NCBI GenBank assembly: GCA_038030265.1
Contig: CM075939.1
Span: forward strand, 47,473,253 to 47,537,252
DNA: 64,000 nucleotides
Direction of reading: 5' to 3'
Source of the DNA: Corythucha ciliata
Lineage: Eukaryota > Arthropoda > Insecta > Hemiptera > Tingidae
Shown here: positions 1 through 10,969 of the stretch, piece after piece
How positions within the stretch are numbered: the first letter of the stretch is position 1
Layout of the letters: every line of letters starts with the position of its first letter
Notes under the pieces: model-generated
Database searches by the model: none
What the model was told of the DNA's origin: nothing
The model's input: the letters and a program-made list of their open reading frames with translations, nothing else
Made by a program: the position numbers and the translations under genes

Positions 1-1015
1 AGCTCATCGACGGTAGACTTTTCGCAGCTGCCAGCACGTCATTCTCGTGATATAATAGAACGAAAATCTCTCTCAAAACACGAGAAAAAAGGGCAAAATT
101 ATTCTTCTTTGATGAATCGCCCATCCCTACGGGAATATGGAAGTAATAGCTAAACTGGCTATTCCCCCCGCCAAAAATAGCAAAACGCGTCGTAATAATG
201 AATGAACTTGCTTTCTTGCCTTTTAAATGCTTTTTCTGACTATTTTCACCCCGAAAAAAAAGCTAAATTGACCATTCTCAGGCTTTAAAATGGGCAACTT
301 TAACTCAATTCGCCTTAAAAATGAGTATCTCACTGATCAGGCTTCGAAAATGATCAAGACTGACGATTTATTCCTTGAAAATAGCAAAACCGAGCATTCG
401 CGCTTCTAAAATGGCCAAACTGACCGTAGACTCCTTGAAAATGGCCAAACTGACGATTTAAAAAAAAAAAATCGTCGTAATAATAGCCATTCAGGCCTTC
501 AAAATTGCTTTATAATGACAATTTGCACCCCAATAATGCTAAACCGGCTATTACAATGCTCTAAAATTGGCAGCTTGGAGCCAATTCACCCAAAAAATGG
601 GTAAATTGACGGCTTGTGCCTTAAAAATGGCAAAATCCGCCATCCGCGCTTCAAAAGTGACCTAACTTAGCATACGCTCGTTAAAAATTGCAAAACTGAC
701 GATTCATGAGTTAAAAATAACGTAATTAGCTATTAACGCACCAAAAAATGACTAAACGCGTCATTGGTTATTCTCGGGGCTTCAAATGGCTTTACTGACA
801 ATTATTGGCACCTTAAAATAAAGCTTAACTCGCTATTATCGAGCTAATAATTTAACTCGGACTCATTTCGCTATAAAAATGGGCAAACTGACTGATCGGG
901 CTATGAAAATGCTTAAGAACTGACGACTCGTGCATTAAAAATGGCAAAACCGAACATTTGAGCTTCTGAATTGCCCAAACTGACCGTACGCTCCTTGATA
1001 ATGTCCAGGGCAAGA
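1..1015 (+). repeat. Degenerate 30-bp tandem repeat, family A (array 1)
   Basis: Seen directly: the core ttaaaaatggcaaaactgac, followed by gattcgtgcc, recurs about every 30 bases with heavy substitution (for example around 600-770 and 930-1000). Variants include aaaatggccaaactgacc. The period equals ten codons, so some frames stay open by chance. The same family returns at 9.15-10.37 kb and 50.69-51.73 kb. No gene is seen in it. I do not recognise the family. Confidence 0.75.
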
Positions 1016-1900
1016 TCACAATATCAATGACAATTCAGAGTTCACAGGGTTATAATGAATACCGACCAATGCATGAATACTCGACCATTGATATTACTCC
1101 AAGGGCGGCCTATGGGGGAGGGACCAATGATGGCGAATTGTCGTGGATCGGACCGTTGTCTACGAGCGTCGAGGCCATTTATTTGACACCATTTTGGCAG
1201 TCAATTGAGCTTGGCCAAAAGCTTTTGCAGGGCTCCTTTGAAAACGGGGCCAATGAGGTCAAAAATGCCGCCAATAATGGAAAGAACGCCTTCAATCCCC
1301 GTGTTGTGAACACCCAAAATGTTAGTTTTTGTCATTTTTACAGAGTCATGGAATCATGGAGGATAAGCGGACAATTTTAACGGTTTGCGAGCAGTTTTCA
1401 AAAGCATTTCGATCTGAGCTGCACATTATTGTCTGTGTTATGTGTCACTCGGACACATGCCCCGTCCAAAATGGCTTCAAGGAACTGTGTCAGCGCCTGT
1501 ATTGGGACAAAACAGTCCTTCAACCCCTTCAAACAAAGATGGGACTCGTTTCCCTTTTCGAAGACACGAACAAAGAGGAATGAAGAGAGACCCCCCACCC
1601 CCCACAACCTACAATAGGCAAATCACGTGTTTCCATTAAGTCCCTGCGCAGATTTCCCACCTTATGAATAAGAAAAATAACTGGTGGGAGAAATATTTTA
1701 TTTTCCCGGAAAAACCCTTTTCAAGGCTTTTTGACGGGTTCTTGAACATCTAAGAAGGCTTGTGACGAAATTTTTACTTATGGCATTCAGTCCCGGCAAA
1801 ATTTGCCCGAATAGGGTGTCTATAATCTTGTGTAGTTTTGCGTGCCGAGTCGATAAAAATCAACCACAAGTCGATGTCGTTAGTTTGGCTGATTCCTCGA
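1016..1900. other. Unassigned non-coding stretch
   Basis: A 117-codon open frame (1027-1380, plus) begins just where the A array fades. It has no recognisable domain, low-complexity composition and a few A-like words (aaaatg, ccaaa), so I do not call it a gene. Nothing else is recognised up to about 1900. Confidence 0.4.
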
Positions 1901-2480
1901 CACCAAAGCAGCCTAGCGACGAGGTATGAGTGCTTCGACGCTCTTCACTTTAGACTGCAGTGATGTCGATTCCGTGACCTTCGTTCGCGGAAAAATTAGG
2001 GCCCCTGAGAACAGGATAATGCAATGCGGCGGAATGACAGGGAGAACCCCTTCAACTGTTCGTCTGATCGCCCATAATCGCGTGGGTGATTCTTCCATTT
2101 CACCCATGTGTTTCTTCCATTTTTTTCGCGTGGGTCATTTTTCCCATTTGAGACGGACGTGGTTATAATGAGTGCCTCTGTCAATGGTTAATTGTGTCAG
2201 CGGCCCAAAGTAAAAATCAGCGTTTCGCAATGACATTGACATCAGCCAACATTCTTGTCTCTACAGCGGGCCATAGAGGTTCACTTGTGTCGAGGCTCCT
2301 CTTTTCAAGCTTCAAGTGGCTCCGATTATTGCGTGTCCACCGTCCTCAAAAAGTTTTTTGAGGCCGTTGAAGCCGGACCAGTGCGGTCACAAACGCTTGA
2401 AACACTGGAATAACCCGTTTCAACGGATCTTCTGAAGGAAAATCAGCTTTGATTTTCGGATTCCTCTAGCCGTCAAACGC
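1900..2480 (-). repeat. Possible 3' LTR remnant of the gypsy element at 2.86-5.9 kb
   Basis: The block 1962-2030 (with gtcgattccgt and gaaaaattagggcccc) resembles, on the minus strand, the sequence just upstream of the gag fragment (about 5945-6060). The stretch 1962-2470 is also roughly collinear with 11942-12095 (gtcgattccgt, then ggaaaatc, then ggattcct). Position on both sides of the gypsy coding remains suggests LTR remnants. Boundaries and identity were judged by eye only. Confidence 0.35.
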
Positions 2481-2859
2481 AGTGTTGTCCAACTTGTTGT
2501 TCGAGAATTGTTTCGTCCAACTTTAAATTATATCTATTTTTACAAAAAACGCTCACGAGGCTGTAAGGACGATCTTAACGATTTTGTCCAATGCACGATT
2601 TGAGATGGACGTGGTTTACGAGTCTTTTAGATCGTTTTCAATCGCGAAATGTAGTCGGTTCTGGTTAAAACTCACCTAGGGGAGAGGTGAACGTTTCGCG
2701 ATGCCGTTAGTATCGTCTGACCTTCTCTAACGGAACTCCTATCCGTCACTGCATTCATATAAGAGAGTTACATTAGCTGTAGCATTATAGTGTTTGACTC
2801 AAACTCACCTTTCTGAAAGGTGAAGTGGACCTAGGGAAACTCGTTTGGACAGCGAGGGA
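2481..2859. other. Non-coding stretch downstream of gypsy pol remnant
   Basis: No coding signal. It contains a short stem (cacctttctgaaaggtg near 2807-2823), and a phrase at 2601-2625 (tttgagatggacgtggtt) that nearly repeats 2147-2164. It may belong to the same element's 3' non-coding part. This is inference. Confidence 0.3.
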
Positions 2860-3915
2860 CTAGGCGCAGGTTAATTTTTTCTTTTTTAAATCCCCCGCAA
2901 AATTTTTTACGGCGCACCCCGCGCCTTTGCCCTCCCTGTGGGCACCACTGTATGAGAACCTAGCGATACGCATCTTAAGTCTCTGTAGACGTGGAGTCAA
3001 TTCTTCCAAGGGCCTTTTCCCGAAAAGAGCTAGAAGGGGCTTATGGTCCGTTAGAATTGTGAAACAATCGCCTATTAAATGGGTTTGAAACTTCTCGCAA
3101 GCCCAAACAATTCCCAACCCTTCTCGCTCTATATTCGAATATCGTTTTTCTGTGTCAGTTAGGCTACGGGAGGCAAAAAACACTGGCTGCCACACCTCTG
3201 GCCTCACTTCTCGTTCCAATACCAACCGAGCTTGCATCGGCTGCCACGCTTTTTGTTTTCCAGCATCCAGCAACATCTGTTTCAGTTTCTTGAAACTATC
3301 ATCGTGGGGAGTTTCCCAAACCCACAGTCTACCTTTCTTCAATAGTTCCCTGAGTGGTTGGCTCACATCTGACATTTGAGGGAGAAATTTGAGGTAATAA
3401 TTACACATCCCTAGAAACCTCCGAACTTCGGTCAAATTTGTGGGAGAAGACATTTCTTGCACAGTTTTAACTTTTTCAGGGTCTGCTCTAATTCCCTCTT
3501 GATCGATTTTATGACCTGAAAAAGTTACTTCGTTGACACCGAATTTACACTTTGATTCGTTCAACGTTACTCCGTAATGTTTCAATCGTTGTAAAACGTT
3601 TAAGGTGAAATGGGATTCTTCGTGGTGCTCTTGCAGCCCATGGTTTAGCGTCAGGATTTAACGAAATCTTGTGAGGTGGAACTTACATTTGCCCCAATCC
3701 TTCAAACAAAATCGGAAATTCCTTTCTAACGGTTCTAAATTCCTTCGAATTCATGAACCACCTTTATCAAACCTAATGCTTGAATTGCTGGCTGGCCTAA
3801 TAGGGGTTGCTGATCTTGTGAACACACGGAAATATCCTGCATACGCTTTTTATGAGTGAACATGCCCTTCAAATGAATTCAATGTCTCCCGTGTCCCCCA
3901 ATTTCCTAAATGATT
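2860..3915 (-). pseudogene. Ty3/gypsy-type pol remnant (protease end, RT ends, RNase H)
   Basis: Reading the minus strand from about 3900 downward: a protease C-terminus (LLGQPAIQALGLI), the entry to reverse transcriptase (EFPILFEGLG, then PDAKPWAARAPRRIPFHL), then an abrupt jump at about 3605 to the RT thumb (LQRLKHYGVTLNESKCKF, FSGHKID), the connection (VRRFLGMCNYYLKFLP) and RNase H (FFASRSLTDTEKRYSNIEREGL, LTDHKPLLALF). The catalytic palm with its YxDD box is missing, so the copy carries an internal deletion. Integrase is absent. Stops lie upstream of 3660. In the family, pol encodes the enzymes for reverse transcription and integration of LTR elements. The gag-like frame at 5486-5878 is probably the other end of the same element. 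Certain as gypsy-type, not assigned to a lineage. Confidence 0.85.
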
Positions 3916-3923
3916 CGTTAAGC

Positions 3924-5442
3924 TTATAGTACACACTGAGACTCTTTGAGTCGATTCATTGTTGCGACTCAGAGTCCGGGCTGCGTAGATTCATACTTGA
4001 TTCAACTTTGCAACAAAGAATCGTGTCCACACATGTTTCATATCTCTAAATGCCCGCAGTTTCTATGGAAACTTGAAATTTCGCTCTGGACGCTGGCGGT
4101 TGGGAAGAGTGAATATTTTTATTTATACATAAGCACATTCCTATCAAGGTCTTGCATTCCTATCCCAGAAATAATAAATTTCGATACGGTAGCTTGGTGA
4201 AATTAGAATATTTTTAGAAATTGTATCTCTTCCCTTCCTCTCATTAAACTAACATTGTTTGTGTCTCGTCCACCAGAAAGGCAGAAACGGGCCATGCTGA
4301 AAGAAACATCACTTAGGCCTCAGTTCTCATGCTCATGGGGAAGGAGCGTTTCTCATGAGGGACGGATGATGTAGTGAGGAAATAGACGCAATGAAGATGA
4401 AGGACTGCCAGACACATGCAACACCAGGTTACCGGCCCGTTAGTGAGTGTCAGCGGATGTACTGACTGCCCACGGTGTGGACCATGCGAAAATGGGTGTT
4501 GTCAGGTGAGACTGTGGGTGGCGGACGGGTACTCTGAAAAGAGAATAGAGTTTCACTCTGCACTGGCATCCAAGTACGACAATGAATACTGGACTGGATG
4601 TGAAACTGGAAGTTGATGCCGGAACTTGAGAGAATTGAACTGGAGGGACCCAGGAATCAGGATTCGAGTTTTTTATCGTGCTTGCCAATCCTTGGGCAAA
4701 CGTGGTGAATCGACGTGCTGAAATTTTGTTGGATAGCTGGGACGCGCTGCTTGTTGAGGAGGAGGGATTCCAACTTGTTAGCGATGATCAGTATAAAGTG
4801 GGCAGTGGAAAATAATATATGCATGACTGTTTAGGTAAGGTTTGAATTGCAAGGGCACGTATCAAAATCACGGGGCTTTCAAAAGCTTGTTGTATGTCCT
4901 CTATGAATTCGAGAGTTTGCTCACTACTCCACAACACAATAAACTCGGGAGCAAAAATTAGAACTCAATAGTTCTGTTCCAACGAGAGCGAGGTGTTTCG
5001 AATATGTTCGGAACAGAAATTTAAGATTATTACATTTTATTGGTTGTTCTCATGGGAACTCTGCTCCGAACATGTTCTATCCAAACACCTTGCCAGAACA
5101 AACACCTATTCACTCAATTGATGACAACTACGAACAAATGCACGAGCTGGGCTCAATCAGCTAAACTGCCAACAAATCATGAGACGAGAAAGCCCGAGAA
5201 AGCTATATAAAAAATTTGAAAAATAGGTTCTTCTATTCACTTCCACACTGACCCAATGTTGCGCAACATGAATCAGAGAATCCCATTTCCGTTGGGATGC
5301 AAAAATATTCAAAAATACTAACCCGCAACTCATGATATTCTAGGCACAAAGAGTCGACTCTGCCCCGACTCTGCCGAGACTCACGCGATATTCATTTCTA
5401 GACACAAAGAATCTACTCAAATAGTCTCAGTGTGGACTATAA
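3924..5442. mobile_element. Non-autonomous DNA transposon with ~28-bp terminal inverted repeats
   Basis: Seen directly: 3924-3951 and the reverse complement of 5415-5442 match at 26 of 28 positions; the core is cacactgagact followed by tttgagt. Imperfect subterminal gactc words continue inward on both sides (3951-3975 and 5350-5395). No transposase-like open frame lies between. It separates the gypsy pol remnant (left) from the gypsy gag remnant (right), so it probably inserted into that element. The ends read ttata/tataa, so a short palindromic target duplication cannot be told from the repeat itself. Superfamily not assigned. Confidence 0.65.
4972..5105. mobile_element. Small foldback MITE inside the 3924-5442 element
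   Basis: Arms 4991-5018 (aggtgtttcgaatatgttcg...) and 5060-5090 (...cgaacatgttct...aaacacct) are inverted copies with small gaps, around a 40-base AT-rich loop. The outer edges (gttctgttcc and gccagaacaaac) are roughly complementary. Non-coding. It is either a nested MITE or an internal palindrome of the larger element. Confidence 0.5.
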
Positions 5443-5485
5443 TCGAGAAAAAAGAATAAAAAAAAAAATCTGCAACACATGATAT

Positions 5486-5878
5486 TCAAGCAAAAAAAAA
5501 AAAAAAATCGATTCTGCCCCGACTCGACGACGTTCCCTCGTTTATAGAAACAACATCTTTCATACACGAGACTCGTTTTCCCTCATAATTTTCCATGTCT
5601 GTCTTCGACAGCTTGAATCGATCAAGTAAATCTTCGGCGTCCGGTCCCAATTGATATATCAATTGGTTAACTTGATAATTTCCGAGTAATTCGTTTAGTA
5701 GTGTACCAATTCTGCAACGTTCCCATCGAGGTAAATAGTTTGTCCAGTCTGGCCGAATAAAATCCATTTGATCAGGGGGAGCCATGTTCTTGCCGTGAAA
5801 ACCTGGCACCATGTTTAACCTCGAAACTCCTTCCTCAGGAGGAGGAGGTGATCCCGAGTCACGTCTACGTCTCGGCAT
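5486..5878 (-). pseudogene. Gypsy-type gag fragment (N-terminal part)
   Basis: The frame starts at an ATG at 5878 (MPRRRR; an upstream in-frame ATG at 5908 exists). The capsid-like segment reads MDFIRPDWTNYLPRWERCR, then NYQVNQLIYQLGPDAEDLLD, a pattern found in gag polyproteins of arthropod gypsy elements, where it belongs to the capsid region that assembles the particle. The frame is cut at about 5525 by a poly-A/T tract and a junction with repeat sequence resembling 5340-5370 (catgatattc, tctgccccgactc). No zinc knuckle is left. It is probably the 5' part of the element whose pol lies at 2860-3915; if so, everything between was lost or displaced by the inserted element. Confidence 0.65.
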
Positions 5879-5939
5879 AACCTCTTTTGAATTAAAAATG
5901 TAGACCACTTATTTCAAATCAAAATCCCAGCGTGCTTTG

Positions 5940-6060
5940 CCCATTCGCCGAGGCTCCTTCCTTGAATTTACTGGCTGTCTATTCCATGGTGGCCGAGCCG
6001 CCGTCCGGGGAAAAATTAATTAGCCCCCGGAAAACCCGCCAGTGCAAACTGGAGACTATA
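5940..6060 (-). repeat. Possible 5' LTR/leader remnant of the same gypsy element
   Basis: On the minus strand this stretch (gggggctaattaattttt, then ggaatagaca, then gagcctcgg) loosely matches the minus strand of 1930-2040 (ggggccctaattttt, ggaatcgaca, gagcgtcg). The position upstream of gag fits an LTR. Alignment by eye only. Confidence 0.3.
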
Positions 6061-9000
6061 GGTATAGGCAATGATCCTCATAACTTGAGAAATCGTGTGT
6101 GCTTGAGCATTCAGATGTAAATTTGTGTCAAAAACCAGATTTTTCAGAATTAGTCAGACACGTCAATATTTTGACGTGATGACGTTAATTTCCCCTCCCC
6201 ATCGTACGAATAACTGCCTAATAATTCAAAGCAAACTAAATGATATATTTCTGGTCTATTCAATGGATTTTATTCTTCTTATTCAGAACACCAGGGCTAA
6301 TTTAATTTGAAGGAGAGACTCGTTATGAATAATTATGTCGATCGAAATCGCCCCTTTCAAAATAATATAAAGTTTATTTAGAGGTTCTTTGGTGGGGTGG
6401 GGGTGTGGAAGGCGATGGGTGGAGGATTGACTCTAGCCTTTTAAAGACTCATAACTGACGGAGGAGAGTCATTCTCGTTCTCCCCCCCCCCCACACCAAA
6501 CCACCCCGCACCAACAAACCCACACGCTGAAACAAGCAAGAATTTCTCCCTCAAATTGGTTAAAGTGAGACGGTAATGTTGTCAGGATGATGAAGAGGTG
6601 TGGGGAAGGGTGACTGGTGAAAGAGGAGTAAAATAGCTTCTCTCCCAGTGAGTAAACAATTTCGTCTTCGATCACCCCCTCCCCTCCTTAAACCACCTCT
6701 ATACAACCAACCGATTCAGCCGAGAACTATTATAAATCCTTTAACGTGATTTTCTGTGCTCGTATTGAGCGTTACGAACAGAGGGCGGGAGCCCTTTCTG
6801 ATTAGTTGATGCTTTTCGGCAGTTTTAGGGCATCCGGGTTTCCGGGTTGTGGGAAGGGGTGTGGTGGGTGAGGGGGCTATTCTCATCAGATTGTTTTTCC
6901 ACCAATAAGCAAAGCTTCCTTCCTTCTCAGCTCTCACGCCTGATGGACCGAAGTTGGGGGGGGCGAGCGAGGGAGGTGTAAGGTGCTCGAGGAAGGTGAC
7001 AAAATTAAGTTTTCTTATTCGGGACTTCACCCCCTTTATAAATTTTATTTTTTATTCAAAGAATCGCTAAAAGTTAAATTGTTCACCGAGAACGAGTAAA
7101 ATTGCGCGTGGGTTATTGCACACGAGGGAGTTCAACTAGACGGATGAGAAGTCTTGTTTGTTAAAAAAATAACCCTTGAAAAAAAGTTTCATTTTTTCTT
7201 ATTTAGGCAAAAGAAGGATCGGTTGTGGTGGTGTGGTAGAGGGGGGAGAGCCGGGGGAAATACAAGACATTTTTCCCGCGCTAGAATTTATAATAGATTA
7301 TTCAAGCCACCCCTCTGGGCATTCCCATCCGTTTTCGTGCTCATCTGCTTCACCCCTTCCTACGCAAGACGTTTTTGTGTGAGCGCGTGTGTATGAAATC
7401 GTCGAATTTTAGCGCTGTTTCTAGCTCAACGGTGCCTTGAAATAAAATTCGTGGTGAACTTTGGTTCCGGTAACATTGGATTGAACTGTTTCTCTGCTAC
7501 AAAATAAAATGAGAGATATAGGCCAATGGAGACGATAAAAAGCCCTCCCACCCAACATTATTAATTAAAATTCATTCCCCTGCAATGGTTCGTATTCTAC
7601 AATCAACCCTGTGATAATGATTAATGATTAGTCCTTTAAAATGATAAAAGACTCTTGTTTCTCTTCCTATAGAGAATTCCAAGATTTTTGAACTACCCAA
7701 AGATACCACGCAGCATTTTAATTACGACAGGAGAGATAAAACGCTAGGTCAATCATTCATGTTGTGAAAAGCCCCCTCGCTCCTCAAACCTTAGCGACAC
7801 ACTTATTTACTTTTGTCTTGTTCACTATGAAACTGAAAAATCCGACTCCTCACTCCTCCCACAGCTAAACAAAATTTTATCTTGATTGTACATGACCTAA
7901 ATTCTAAGTTAATTCATCGAGTCGTATTTTTTTTTCGTCTATAATAATAAAGCTTTTGAGAAACACGGATGAAAGCGAGAGAAAAACTAGTGGCTCAAAA
8001 GAAACACAATTTGGTTATGATACAAAAAAAAAAAAGGAGGTGAATATGCAAAAGAGAAAACGCGAATATACGAGAAAAGCCGCTTCTGATTAGATGAAAG
8101 GAGGAAATTCGAAGAGGAGGGGGTTGATGGAAGGAGAAAGAGAGAGAGCTACTCTTTTTCAATCTGAAGAGGGAAAAAAGGGAAAGTCAAATCGTATTAT
8201 GCTTCGTGAGGAAGAGAGCGAGAAAAAAGGGAAAGCCCCCCTCCCACTCCCCTTCACCCAAGCTGACTGAGGACTTCGACAAAAATATTGTCGACTTTTC
8301 TTGCGGATGATTGGCAAATAGATCTTTGTTATTTTATAAGTCTTTGTTACATTTTTTCCATCTCCGTGGTGCGGAAATTGATTTTGACCAAAGTGGAAAA
8401 GCTGCGGGTATAGAAAAAACTGATGAGTATGGGTTGGTTTGGGTGGAGCAGGGAGGAACCGTTTTTTTTTTGTTTTTTTTTCTTGACCCCAAAACTTAAT
8501 AACTGGGACGTCGTCGTGTCGTTTTTAGAGTGTATTCGGGAAGCTTCAGCGACGAAGATACGATTCCGGTGGTGTCTTTTACGAGATAGAGATGAAAAGC
8601 TTTTACTAACTTTGTTTCTATGTACACGAAACAATGGGAAAAGGGACAAATTTTCGCGCTCTTTTTCTCGACTGGACTCGCCTCTCTTCTTCCTGAAACA
8701 CGGGCGCCGGAATTTTATCTTCTCGCATTCAACGCCCGAGCTTTCCACCCCCTTCCTGCCGATTCCTTCTAGTGTCAATAACTGTCACATTTCAGCCTGC
8801 GACTTCGGTCCACAGGATGCAAGGCCAACCGTCGAACCACATAGTGGACCGTCTGAAAATCTAATCGGTAAATCGTGAACCCGGCGGGGCACAGCTATTA
8901 TACAATTTTGCTCTAGGAGGGAGGAGTTAAACCGATTTTATCAACACAAGTAGGCAAAAAGTTCAAAAAACATGACTGTGCTCGCGCGGTAATCAAGTGT

Positions 9001-9149
9001 TTTGCACTCAAAAAGTGACGTGGGAACCTGATGTCCCAGAATCAGAATTTATGCTACAAAATTCGTATCGTTTACAGAGCCGAGGATCGTATTTTTTGGA
9101 GAATAAACCAATTATTTCATTATAAGGAATAAGGGCGTGGATAGCCAAG
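6061..9149. other. Gene-free AT-rich region with homopolymer runs
   Basis: I see no gene. The open frames here (for example 6716-7030 minus, 8347-8778 minus, 8423-8878 plus) overlap on opposite strands and consist of low-complexity Lys/Ser/Phe-rich translations of purine or pyrimidine tracts. Notable items: a C9-10 run at 6481, a G-rich tract at 6388-6425 (ggtggggtgggggtgtgg), and poly-A/T tracts at 8023 and 8463. Confidence 0.5.
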
Positions 9150-10371
9150 TCATTTTAAATGCGCAACTCGATAATTACTCCATCTGTGAGTCACGAATTG
9201 TCAGTTTGGTCATATTTGAGAACTGAACTGCCAAAAATGATTAAAAGCGTCAATATGAATGGCTAAACTGACGGGTCGTGCTATGAAAATGCCTAAAAAC
9301 TGACAATTCGTACAGTAAAAATGCGGCAAAACTTAGCCAAATGGCCAAACTGACTAAACGTTCCTTGAAACTAGCCAAATTGATGATTCGCGACCTAAAA
9401 ATAGCTAAACTTACTTCCCGCGCGCCAAAAATCACTAATCGCGTCATAATAATGGATAATGTGGCTATTAACGCCTTAAAAATAGTTTTACTGACAATTG
9501 GCTCAAAGCATAAAGCTAAACTGGGCATTCTCACGCACTAAAATTGACGAATCGGACTCAACTTGCCCTATAAATGAGTAAACTGGCCGATGGTGCCTTG
9601 AAAATGCCTAAAAATTGATGGTTCGTGCCTTAAAAATAGCAAAATTCGGCGGGATGACGATTCGGCTCCTATCGACGATAATCAGTCTATACGACCTGGA
9701 GATGTAACTTTGCCGATGCTCAGTGAATTGTGCGGCTGATTATTCAATTATACCCGGCTTCTAAAATGGCAAACTGACCATACGCTCCTTGAAAATGTCC
9801 AAAAATGGCTATGAACGCGCCAAAAATGACTAAACGCGTCATGATAATGCCTAGACTGGTCATTCGTGCCTTTAAAAGGTTAAAAAGGCGTTACTGACAT
9901 TTGACGCGCTAAAGCAAGAAAAATGCAAGAAAAAGAGATTTGGCTAAAATAAAGCAAGAAAATGGCTACTATCGTACCCTAAAATTAGCAAATCGGACGC
10001 AGCTCGCGCCCTAAAAATGAGCAAACTAACTAATCGAGCCGGACAAATTCCTAAAAACTGACGATTAGCGCCTTATAATATAGCAAAACCAAGCAATCGC
10101 GCTTCCAAAACTGCCAAACTGACCAAACGCTCTTGGAAAATGTCCCGGACATGGTCAAAATTTGAATAAAATTGGAGTAAGTTTTTATTCGTGCATTTAA
10201 AATGGCTGAACTGACTATCAGGGCAAAAAAAAAACAAACTGGCTACAGGCACAAATTGCCATTTTATGATCATTTTTGAGAACCAGAATTGAAAGTCTGG
10301 CATTTTCATGTCGTTTCGGTTATTTCGCCATTTTCAGGGCACGAATATAGTCAGTTTTTGGCATTTTCAGG
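9150..10371 (+). repeat. Degenerate 30-bp tandem repeat, family A (array 2)
   Basis: The same roughly 30-base rhythm as the array at 1-1015: aaaatgcctaaaaactgac, aaaatggccaaactgac, separated by cgtgcc- or cgcgcc-like joints. From about 10260 to 10371 the motif runs in the opposite sense (gccattttcagggcacgaat), so the array ends with an inverted portion. It is interrupted at 9649-9750 by one copy of a 100-bp repeat. The open frames within (9250-9534, 9341-9541) are periodic ten-residue echoes of the repeat (AKLTKRSLKL-like), not genes. Confidence 0.75.
9649..9750 (+). repeat. 100-bp direct repeat, copy 1
   Basis: It shares cgattcggctcctatcgacg, then ataatcagtctatacgacct, gatgctca and gaattgtgcggctga with 10542-10646. 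The two copies are in direct orientation about 0.9 kb apart and nearly identical over the first 60 bases. No coding content. It could be a short LTR pair, an element end, or a larger duplication. Confidence 0.7.
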
Positions 10372-10541
10372 GTGCGAATCTTGTGTTCCGTAACGGTACG
10401 GAGGTGGTGGCGAGAAGAAGCGGACCGTTACGAACCTCCCGAAAAGTTCGAAGATGGAAAAAAGAGAGTTGTGGGGCTTAGGGAGATTTCATATAGGTCA
10501 TGGATGTATATAGGTACGTGTAAAAGAGTCCTGGTGCGCCC

Positions 10542-10646
10542 GGCGGGACGGCGATTCGGCTCCTATCGACGATAATCAGTCTATACGACCTGGAGAGATG
10601 AAAATTTGCAGATGCTCACTGAATTGTGCGGCTGAATATTCAATTA
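10542..10646 (+). repeat. 100-bp direct repeat, copy 2
   Basis: Second copy of the block at 9649-9750, with small indels after cctggaga. It lies just right of the A array. The stretch between the two copies holds A repeats plus a short G/C-richer piece (10380-10540) whose ccgtaacggt and accgttacg words are partly self-complementary. Confidence 0.7.
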
Positions 10647-10816
10647 GATGCTGACAAAATCGCTATTCTGAAGCTCAAATTGATAAATTCACTAACTCAC
10701 GCACTTCTGGAGGCATCTCCGTGGATTTTTTGTCGGTCTTTAGGCGGCTAAAACTGAAAAACTGCACAGGAGTGCTGTTCTGGAGACGAAAACGCGGGTT
10801 AAAGTTAAGTTTGGGC

Positions 10817-10920
10817 TTCCTAGGAAAGCGGTGGTGGTAGTTGTCTAGGGAACGGCCAACTGGTGTGATTTAAAAGGGGATGTTTTCTACCGCTGTATTA
10901 CGGCACCGCTTTCCTAGGAA
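10817..10920. repeat. Hairpin/foldback with perfect 17-bp arms
   Basis: The arm ttcctaggaaagcggtg (10817-10833) has a perfect inverted copy at 10904-10920, and the arm itself contains the palindrome ttcctaggaa. The loop is about 70 bases. Looks like a small MITE or a foldback relic; no target duplication is evident. Confidence 0.55.
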
Positions 10921-10969
10921 ACCGAAGCATTAGGAAAAAGTGCTAAGAATGATTCACCGTTTCTCGACG

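Noticed and set aside
1..1015. CRISPR-like regularly spaced repeats
   Set aside because: The 30-bp units are contiguous and highly diverged with no unique spacers, and the context is clearly eukaryotic.
1027..1380. 117-codon open frame after the first A array
   Set aside because: No domain, no splice or family support, and its composition resembles the fading repeat.
8347..8878. Overlapping 143- and 151-codon frames on opposite strands
   Set aside because: Both are translations of homopolymer-rich DNA (Lys/Ser/Phe-rich), with no motif and mutual overlap.
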